Of a DNA stretch of 7,944 bases, positions 1 to 4,787 are shown piece after piece. How positions within the stretch are numbered: position 1 is the stretch's first letter; each line of letters opens with the position of its first letter. The notes under the pieces were generated by a model. It made no database searches. It was not told the origin of the DNA and saw only the letters and a list, made by a program, of their open reading frames with translations. The position numbers and the translations under genes are program-made. The DNA comes from Halococcaceae archaeon (lineage in GTDB: Archaea; Halobacteriota; Halobacteria; Halobacteriales; Halalkalicoccaceae): positions 1 through 7,944 of the forward strand of contig SKXI01000279.1 of NCBI GenBank assembly GCA_007128515.1. Direction: 5' to 3'.

Positions 1-116
1 CCGCGCTCGACGGTCTCGGCGTACGCGTCGTGGTAGAGCGTGGTGAGCGCCTCGACGTCGTCGGACGTCGCGTCGCGCACCGTCATCGCCTCGGCGACCT
101 CTCGGTCAGTCGTCAT
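1..116 (-). CDS. GNAT-family N-acetyltransferase, N-terminal fragment
   Basis: Only the first 38 codons are inside the window; the gene runs off the left edge. The peptide begins MTTDREVAEAMTVRDATSDD and continues VEALTTLYHDAYAE. This fits the first beta strand and first helix of GCN5-related N-acetyltransferases, which typically read 'ITIRPATPDDAEALAALY..AY'. Such enzymes move an acetyl group from acetyl-CoA to an amine; the acceptor cannot be predicted, and the acetyl-CoA-binding motif lies outside the window. Two in-frame ATG starts exist, at 116 and at 86. The second gives a product starting MTVRDATSDD, which matches where most GNAT proteins begin. Neither has a strong Shine-Dalgarno. An in-frame stop lies upstream. 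It follows the DoxX-like gene on the same strand after 57 bp, so it may be the last gene of the cobW operon or separately transcribed. Family call is from a short N-terminus only. Confidence 0.6.
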   Translation of the reverse strand, partial: MTTDREVAEAMTVRDATSDDVEALTTLYHDAYAETVER

Positions 117-173
117 CGAAGCATCCGTCCGTTTCGGTCGATCATCCGCTGACTCGGTTCGCGTTCACACGAC

Positions 174-1550
174 CTATCGGTTGGGAGTGTCGATCGAACG
201 ACTCGCTCCTCGTGGACGATCGGCGAGCGTCGGTTCCGACCCGGAGGCACGAGCCGCGACGGCCGTCGCACCGAGCACCATCGCCAGCATGACGAGGCTG
301 ATCGCGCCGGTGGTCTCGCCGTAGCCGCCGGGTTCGACGCCGAGAGCGATCCCGGTCACGCCGAGGACGACCGCGAGCGCACCGGCGGGAACGGCGACCC
401 ATTCGGGGAGCGCCGGCGGGTCGAGGTCACGCTCGGAGAGCGCGTCGAGGCTCGCGTACCGGCCGCCGAGCGTCGCCGCGGCGATGGCGCTCACCAGCAC
501 CAGCGGCGCGAGTCGGACGAACCCGAGCGCGACGAGCAGCGTGAGGTAGCCCACCGCGACGGTCCCGAACAGTCGCGTCCGGTAGCCCACCAACAGGGCC
601 ACACCGCAGGCGGTCTGGACCACGGCGAAGACGAGCACCCAGAGCCCGATCACCGGGAGGACGGCCGCCTCGACGAACGCGGCGACGGGTGCGACGTGCA
701 CGGCGGCGATCCCCTCGAAGACAGCGGCCTGCTCCATCGGGCTCGCCCAGCCTGGCAGCGCGTTCAGTCCCGGTTCGGTTCGGACGAACACCTCCTGGAG
801 CAGCCGGTAGCCGACGAACACCCGCAGGAGGTCGCCGCCGATCCCGACCGGATCCGCGCCGCGGTAGGCGAGGACGAACCCACCGGCGACCAGCCCGAAC
901 AGCACGGCCAGTTCGAGACCCACCAGCGCGAGCCGTCCCTCCTCCATCCCGCTGATCGACAGCTGGTAGTAGGTGGAGCAGAGCGCGGCGAGGGCGGCGA
1001 GCAGTGGGTACGACCGCCGCGGCGGCGCGAGCCACGAGAGGCTCGCGACCCGGTCGGAGAGCCGTGCGAGCGAGCCGCGTTTCCGCGCGATTCGCCCGTC
1101 GAGGCCGTAGTGGTAGCCCGCGTTCGCCACGAGGACGAACAGGATCGGAACGGCGAACAGCGGCGAGGTGCGGATCGTCCCGAAGTGGAACACCGGGAAG
1201 AAGTAGAGCAGGCCGAAGAGCGCGGCCGGCCGGCTCCAGAGCCCCGCGACGAGCGCGAGACCCACGGCGATCTGCGCGGCCGTCGCGACGTAGCTCCAGG
1301 TCGTCGCGTAGGGCAGGACGACCGTCTCGAGCACGAGGGCGTACCAGGCGTACGTTCCCTCATCTATCGCGCGTTCGGAGACCTCCGCGATCGCTACCCC
1401 CGCCTCGGGGCCGAGCCACTCCGGGTTCGGGCCCGTCGAGAGCGTGCCGAGTTTCCACCAGCCGCCCGCGACGGCCTCGTAGAGCAGGAGGAACCCCGCG
1501 AAGACGCGGACGAGCGCGACCCACGGGCTCGCTCGGTCGATCCCGCTCAT
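174..1550 (-). CDS. DoxX-like integral membrane protein with two tandem halves
   Basis: A 458-residue polytopic membrane protein with roughly 12 or more hydrophobic segments. The N-terminal half (about 11-150) opens with LVRVFAGFLLLYEAV and GGWWKLG. It continues with a long hydrophobic block ending GLALVAGLWSRPAALFG. The second half (about 239-372) repeats this order with LLRVFVGYRLLQEVF and then GVALLVGYRTRLFG. This layout resembles the four-helix DoxX/DoxD family (DoxD and DoxA form thiosulfate:quinone oxidoreductase in Acidianus; most DoxX homologues are uncharacterised). A basic loop (about 152-180) links the halves. Two further helices (about 385-433) and a polar tail close the protein. 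The ATG at 1550 is preceded by GGAGGAG five bases upstream and overlaps the stop of the HEAT-like gene by 4 bp (ATGA), so translation is probably coupled. Role unknown; a redox or quinone-linked membrane function is only a family-based guess. It could also be assigned to an HTTM-like family. Confidence 0.7.
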   Translation of the reverse strand: MSGIDRASPWVALVRVFAGFLLLYEAVAGGWWKLGTLSTGPNPEWLGPEAGVAIAEVSERAIDEGTYAWYALVLETVVLPYATTWSYVATAAQIAVGLALVAGLWSRPAALFGLLYFFPVFHFGTIRTSPLFAVPILFVLVANAGYHYGLDGRIARKRGSLARLSDRVASLSWLAPPRRSYPLLAALAALCSTYYQLSISGMEEGRLALVGLELAVLFGLVAGGFVLAYRGADPVGIGGDLLRVFVGYRLLQEVFVRTEPGLNALPGWASPMEQAAVFEGIAAVHVAPVAAFVEAAVLPVIGLWVLVFAVVQTACGVALLVGYRTRLFGTVAVGYLTLLVALGFVRLAPLVLVSAIAAATLGGRYASLDALSERDLDPPALPEWVAVPAGALAVVLGVTGIALGVEPGGYGETTGAISLVMLAMVLGATAVAARASGSEPTLADRPRGASRSIDTPNR

Positions 1551-1816
1551 CGAAGCTCCTCCGCCCGGTTTCGAAGCACCGGATCCAGGCTCCGGTCCGT
1601 GGCGATCGCGTCGAGCGCGCGCTCGTCGCCACAGCGGCCGATGCCGTCGAGCGCCTGGCGGCGGAACCTCCCTCCGAGGCCGTCCGTCCGGACGACGGTG
1701 GCGAGTGCGTCGGTCGCACCCGTCTCGATCAGCTCCCGGACCGCCTCCGTTCGTCGCTCCGGGTCGACGTTCGTCCTGACGGCGGTCCGGAACGCCGCGG
1801 CCGGGGAGTCGGTCAT
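1547..1816 (-). CDS. Small HEAT-repeat-like protein
   Basis: An 89-residue soluble, almost entirely helical protein. Residues about 19-47 (RRTEAVRELIETGATDALATV) and 50-78 (RFRRQALDGIGRCGDERALD) form two helix-turn-helix units. Their spacing and 'A...L...GD..AL.AI' pattern are typical of short HEAT or PBS-lyase-type repeats, which act as protein-binding scaffolds. Two units are few, so it may be a stand-alone adaptor for a neighbour. The ATG at 1816 has GGAGGGG eight bases upstream. Its stop overlaps the DoxX-like start by 4 bp, and it lies 40 bp after the 71-residue gene, so all are probably co-transcribed. It has one cysteine, and no catalytic motif is visible. The fold call is pattern-based; the partner is unknown. 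Confidence 0.65.
   Translation of the reverse strand: MTDSPAAAFRTAVRTNVDPERRTEAVRELIETGATDALATVVRTDGLGGRFRRQALDGIGRCGDERALDAIATDRSLDPVLRNRAEELR
1556..1562 (-). promoter_or_regulatory. Ribosome binding site of the DoxX-like gene
   Basis: GGAGGAG on the minus strand, five bases before the ATG at 1550 and inside the last codons of the HEAT-like gene. It supports both the chosen start and coupled translation through the ATGA overlap. Confidence 0.7.
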
Positions 1817-1856
1817 CGGTGGAGCCCCTCCGCCGTCGACCCGCCGCGTCCCCCGC

Positions 1857-2072
1857 TCACCGGACGTCCGCCAGCGCGACGAACGAGCCCTCCCTCGCCG
1901 TGATCCACTCCGTCGTCACCGACTCCGCTTTCGCCGAGCACGGGAAGATCGTACACTCGTCGGGCGCGTCGTCGTACTCCTCGACCACCGCCCGGCAGTC
2001 GATCGGCGGACCGTCCCACGACGTCCACGTCCCCGGCCGGCGTCCGGCCTCTCGATCTTCTGCGTCGCTCAT
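1857..2072 (-). CDS. Small haloarchaeal protein of unknown function (DUF7511-like)
   Basis: A 71-residue acidic protein with no membrane segment or signal peptide. The core, about 29-71, contains VVEEYDDAPDECTIFP, then TTEWITAREGSFVALADVR. I recall small haloarchaeal proteins with a similar 'PDRCTIYP...W(I/L)(S/T)A..GSFV.L...R' pattern, listed as DUF7511; this match is from memory and was not searched. Cysteines at 26, 40 and 45 could bind a metal ion, which would fit the CobW neighbour, but this is speculative. The ATG at 2072 follows GGAGG by 12 bases, a somewhat long spacing. It lies 49 bp after the CobW-family gene and 40 bp before the HEAT-like gene on the same strand, so it is probably part of that operon. 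No function can be assigned. Confidence 0.7.
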   Translation of the reverse strand: MSDAEDREAGRRPGTWTSWDGPPIDCRAVVEEYDDAPDECTIFPCSAKAESVTTEWITAREGSFVALADVR

Positions 2073-2121
2073 CCCTTTCCCCGTCCTCCGTGTTCGATGG
2101 TTCTCCGTCCATTCCGTCTCC

Positions 2122-3378
2122 TCAATCCGCGAGGCCGATCTCCTCGGCCGTCTCCTCGTGGTCGTGGCCCGCGTCCTCGACCGTCTCGAACGTCGGGAAC
2201 CGGTCCTCGAACTCGGCCCAGTCCGTGATCATCTCGTTCTCGGTCAGGAGACACGCCTCCAGACGGCGCTCGACCGCCCCTCGGTCCATCCCCTGCCCGA
2301 TGAGGACGAGCTGGGTTCCGCGATCCCCCCAGCGCTCGTCCCACGACTCCTCGATCTCGGGGTAGGCCTCGAGGTACGCCGCCCGTTCGTCCTCCGGGAG
2401 CGTCGCGAGCCACTGCCCGCCCGGGGCGACCCGGATCGACCGGCCCGCGATCGACAGCGAGAGCGCTGCCCGCTCGCGCCCGGCGAGCCAGAAGTGGCCC
2501 TTCGCCCGGACGACGCTCCCCGGGGCGTGGTCGAGGACGTCGGCGAACCTCTCGGGGTGGAACGGCCGCCGCGCCTCGAAGACGAACGAGCTCACACCGT
2601 GTTCCTCCTCGGCGGAGGCGTGTTCTTCCTCGAGTTCGCGGATCCACCCGGCCGAGCGACTCGCGGCCTCGAAGTCGAACCGGCCGGTCTCGACGATCGC
2701 CTCCGGATCTATTCTCCCGTGTTCGGTACGGACGATCTCCGCCCGGGGCTGGAGCGTTCGAACGACCCCCTCGATCCCGTCGAGTGCGTCCTCGCTCACG
2801 AGGTCGCACTTGTTGAGCACGAGCACGTCGCAGAACTCGACCTGTTCGACGAGGAGGTCGCCGAGGTGTTTCTCGGTGCCGTCGTCGTCGAGGGTCTCCT
2901 CGGATCGCATCGCCGCCTCGAACCGGTGGGCGTCGACGACCGTGACGGTCGTGTCGAGGTCGTAGTGGTCCATCGGCTCGATGCCGGTCTCCTCGTAGAA
3001 CTCGGTCGGATCGAGATCGGACTGGTCGAAGCCGAGCGTGAGCGTCTGTGCGAGGGGAAGCGGCTCGGCGACGCCCGTGGACTCGATCACGAGCGCATCG
3101 AACTCGCGTGCCTCGGCGAGCGCGCCGATCGCGTCGAGCAGGTCCCCGCGCAGCTCACAGCAGATACAGCCGTCCGAGAGCTCGATCACCTCCCTCTCGT
3201 CCTCGGAGATCGCCGACCGCTCCGCGACGAGGTCGGCGTCGACGTTCACCTCGCCCATGTCGTTGACGAGCACCGACAGCTCGCGGTCGGTCTCGCGGAG
3301 GACGTGGTTCAGCAGCGTCGTCTTTCCCGCGCCGAGGCTCCCACTCAGCACCGTCACCGGGATCGGTTGGCCGCTCAT
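2122..3378 (-). CDS. CobW/COG0523-family GTPase, putative metallochaperone (YciC/ZagA-like)
   Basis: A 418-residue cytoplasmic GTPase of the G3E family. It has the P-loop GSLGAGKTT (13-21), the hallmark metal-binding motif C71-I-C73-C74, the ESTG Walker B-like motif (99-102) and NKCD guanine recognition (189-192). The C-terminal CobW_C domain (about 262-383) carries FEARRPFHPERF, VVRAKGHFWLAG and WGDRGTQLVLIG. That C-terminal signature resembles the zinc-responsive YciC/ZagA/YjiA branch more than the cobalamin CobW branch. Family members use GTP hydrolysis to deliver zinc, cobalt or another metal to client proteins. Acidic, His-containing stretches at 250-261 and near the C-terminus (GHDHEE) could hold metal. 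I chose ATG 3378 (MSGQPIPVTVLSG); a 40-residue upstream extension would read through the AT-rich promoter. No Shine-Dalgarno precedes this ATG, so the mRNA is probably leaderless or nearly so. It heads a four- or five-gene operon and diverges from the oxidoreductase/FeoB-like pair. The metal is not determined. Confidence 0.9.
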   Translation of the reverse strand: MSGQPIPVTVLSGSLGAGKTTLLNHVLRETDRELSVLVNDMGEVNVDADLVAERSAISEDEREVIELSDGCICCELRGDLLDAIGALAEAREFDALVIESTGVAEPLPLAQTLTLGFDQSDLDPTEFYEETGIEPMDHYDLDTTVTVVDAHRFEAAMRSEETLDDDGTEKHLGDLLVEQVEFCDVLVLNKCDLVSEDALDGIEGVVRTLQPRAEIVRTEHGRIDPEAIVETGRFDFEAASRSAGWIRELEEEHASAEEEHGVSSFVFEARRPFHPERFADVLDHAPGSVVRAKGHFWLAGRERAALSLSIAGRSIRVAPGGQWLATLPEDERAAYLEAYPEIEESWDERWGDRGTQLVLIGQGMDRGAVERRLEACLLTENEMITDWAEFEDRFPTFETVEDAGHDHEETAEEIGLAD

Positions 3379-3385
3379 CTCGATA

Positions 3386-3413
3386 GTAATATAAACCCCA
3401 TGGTTGGTATATC
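3386..3413. promoter_or_regulatory. Imperfect 28-bp dyad over the cobW promoter, candidate operator
   Basis: The left arm GTAATATAAACC (3386-3397) and right arm GGTTGGTATATC (3402-3413) match as inverted repeats at 8 of 12 positions, around a CCAT spacer. It sits 8 to 35 bases upstream of the CobW start and includes the presumed TATA element, so a bound protein could block transcription. The inner AACC/GGTT and ATA/TAT blocks are exact; the rest is degenerate. A chance match in AT-rich DNA is possible. Confidence 0.3.
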
Positions 3414-3415
3414 TT
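3406..3415 (-). promoter_or_regulatory. TATA-like element for the cobW operon
   Basis: Read on the minus strand this is AAGATATACC, about 28-37 bases before the CobW ATG at 3378. That is the expected place for an archaeal TATA box serving a leaderless or very short-leader transcript. The lack of a Shine-Dalgarno before that ATG agrees. The transcription start has not been seen directly. Confidence 0.45.
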
Positions 3416-3432
3416 GTTATTTTAGTCGCCAA

Positions 3433-3442
3433 TCTTAATAAC
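3433..3442 (+). promoter_or_regulatory. TATA-like element for the oxidoreductase/FeoB-like operon
   Basis: CTTAATAACC is the best TATA candidate on the plus strand before the oxidoreductase gene. A start about 25 bases downstream would leave a leader of roughly 90 bases, long for a haloarchaeon but consistent with the clear Shine-Dalgarno at 3547-3552. A second AT-rich stretch, TTATTTTAG at 3416-3424, is an alternative. Confidence 0.35.
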
Positions 3443-3523
3443 CTCCGCGAGGAACCCAGGGGAGTGAGAGAGACGTTCGCCACGAAACGGGGCGGCACCG
3501 GGCGAAGGGGATCCGCGGGTCGA

Positions 3524-3541
3524 TCGAACGGGGAAGTTCGA
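3524..3541 (+). other. Small hairpin in the oxidoreductase leader
   Basis: TCGAAC and GTTCGA form a perfect 6-bp stem around a GGGGAA loop, ending five bases before the Shine-Dalgarno GAGGGA (3547-3552). It could influence ribosome access, but a stem this short is not rare in GC-rich DNA, and no known riboswitch is recognisable here. Confidence 0.3.
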
Positions 3542-3557
3542 GGCGCGAGGGACGACG

Positions 3558-4787
3558 ATGGGTGAGCGCGATCGCGCGGACGTCGCGGTCGTCGGCGCGG
3601 GCGCGGCCGGCGTCGGCGTGGGCGTCGCGCTCTCGATGCTCGACCTCGACGTGCGGATCGTGGACCGGGAGGCGATCGGCGCGTCCTTCCGGCGGTGGCC
3701 CGAGGAGATGCGCTTCATCACGCCCTCGTTCCCTTCGAACGGGTTCGGGCTTCCCGATCTGAACGCCGTGACCCCACAGACGTCGCCGGCGTACGCGCTC
3801 GGCAGACAGCAGCCGAGCGGCGAGGAGTACGCCGAGTACCTGGAACGGGTGGTCGAGTTCTTCGAGCTCGACGTCGGGACCGGCGTCGAGGTCGAGGCCG
3901 TCCGACCGGTCGAGTCACCGAACGGCGTCCGTGAGGAGGCGACCGAGGCGGTCGCGGTGGACGGTGGAGCCAGCGAGGGAGTGGGATTCGTCCTCGAGAC
4001 GAGCGAGGGCGCTCTCGACGCGCGGTTCGTCGTCTGGGCGGGCGGTCAGTTCGGCTCTCCCCGACGAGGGGTCGTCGGCGGCGAGAAGCTGTGTGTCCAC
4101 ACCGCCGAGGTCGACTCCTGGGCCGAGTACGCCAGAGCCGCGAGCACGCGCGAGTTCCTCGTCGTCGGCGGGTACGAGAGCGGGATCGACGCCGCCGTCG
4201 GACTCGTCGAGGCCGGCGCGTCGGTCACCGTCGTCGACCGGGGCGAGCCCTGGGACGAGCACGATCCCGACCCGAGCGAGGTCCTCTCGCCGTACACACG
4301 CGAGCGCCTCGACGCGGTGCGGGGGAGCGACCGGCTCAGCCTCGTCGGCGGGATCGAGGCCGAACGGGTCGAGCGTACGGACGACGGGGGCTTCGTTCTC
4401 GTCGGATCGTTCGCCGACGAGCACGTCAGGGAGACGCCCGACTACCGTCATCGGTTCACGGTTCCGACCCGGCCGCTCCTCGCGACCGGCTTCGAGCCGA
4501 CGCTCGGACCCGTCGCCGAGCAGTTCCCCCGACGGAGGGGCACGATCGAGCTGACCGACCGCGACGAGTCGCCCGAGGTCCCCGGGCTCTTCCTCGCTGG
4601 ACCGGACGTGACCCACCGCGGCGTGAAGTTCTGTTTCGTCTACAAGTTTAGAAGCCGGTTCCCCGTGGTCGCGGAGACGATCGGCGAGCGCCTCGGCGTC
4701 GAGACCGACGTCCTGGAGGTCTACCGGGAGAACAACGTGTTCCTCGACGACCTCTCGTGCTGCGAAGAGGGGATGTGCGAGTGCTGA
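3558..4787 (+). CDS. FAD/NAD(P)-dependent oxidoreductase with cysteine-rich C-terminal tail
   Basis: A 409-residue two-dinucleotide-binding flavoprotein. The N-terminal FAD fold carries VVGAGAAGVG (11-20). A second Rossmann motif, VVGGYESG (202-209), should bind NAD(P)H, with Tyr where most families have Gly. A GLFLAGPDV motif (343-351) closes the FAD site and is followed by KFCFVYKFRSRFPVVAE. The overall form resembles YpdA/CzcO-like oxidoreductases related to flavin monooxygenases. No thioredoxin-reductase CxxC lies beside the NAD(P) motif. The protein ends SCCEEGMCEC: four cysteines (401, 402, 407, 409) and a Met in the last nine residues, a plausible site for soft metal or thiol exchange. 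The ATG at 3558 has GAGGGA five bases upstream. The stop overlaps the start of the FeoB-like gene, so the two are probably translated together. I infer that it supplies electrons to a metal or thiol linked to that transporter; the true substrate is unknown. Confidence 0.8.
   Translation: MGERDRADVAVVGAGAAGVGVGVALSMLDLDVRIVDREAIGASFRRWPEEMRFITPSFPSNGFGLPDLNAVTPQTSPAYALGRQQPSGEEYAEYLERVVEFFELDVGTGVEVEAVRPVESPNGVREEATEAVAVDGGASEGVGFVLETSEGALDARFVVWAGGQFGSPRRGVVGGEKLCVHTAEVDSWAEYARAASTREFLVVGGYESGIDAAVGLVEAGASVTVVDRGEPWDEHDPDPSEVLSPYTRERLDAVRGSDRLSLVGGIEAERVERTDDGGFVLVGSFADEHVRETPDYRHRFTVPTRPLLATGFEPTLGPVAEQFPRRRGTIELTDRDESPEVPGLFLAGPDVTHRGVKFCFVYKFRSRFPVVAETIGERLGVETDVLEVYRENNVFLDDLSCCEEGMCEC
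4767..4772 (+). promoter_or_regulatory. Ribosome binding site deciding the FeoB-like start
   Basis: GAGGGG, eight bases before GTG 4781 and inside the last codons of the oxidoreductase gene. The alternative GTG at 4757 has no upstream purine-rich site. The GTG at 4775 would be only two bases from this motif. Confidence 0.55.

Noticed and set aside
696..2228. Long plus-strand open frame across the DoxX-like, HEAT-like and 71-residue genes
   Set aside because: It is rich in Arg, Pro and Ser with no domain signal and lies antisense to three plausible genes that have ribosome sites and an ATGA coupling.
1819..3438. Long plus-strand open frame opposite the CobW-family gene
   Set aside because: It is antisense to a gene with clear P-loop, CxCC and NKxD motifs; its protein is low-complexity Arg/Leu/Glu text typical of the reverse strand of GC-rich coding DNA.
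3379..3498. A 40-residue N-terminal extension of the CobW-family protein
   Set aside because: It would translate the AT-rich promoter island and dyad; family proteins begin only a few residues before the P-loop, as with the start at 3378.
4757..4780. Earlier GTG starts (4757, 4775) for the FeoB-like gene
   Set aside because: GTG 4757 lacks a ribosome site and GTG 4775 is too close to GAGGGG; 4781 has the best spacing, though 4775 is not excluded.
3558..4787. Sulfide:quinone reductase or thioredoxin reductase identity for the flavoprotein
   Set aside because: It has no CxxC beside the NAD(P) motif as in thioredoxin reductase and lacks the internal redox cysteines of sulfide:quinone reductase; its cysteines are mainly at the extreme C-terminus.
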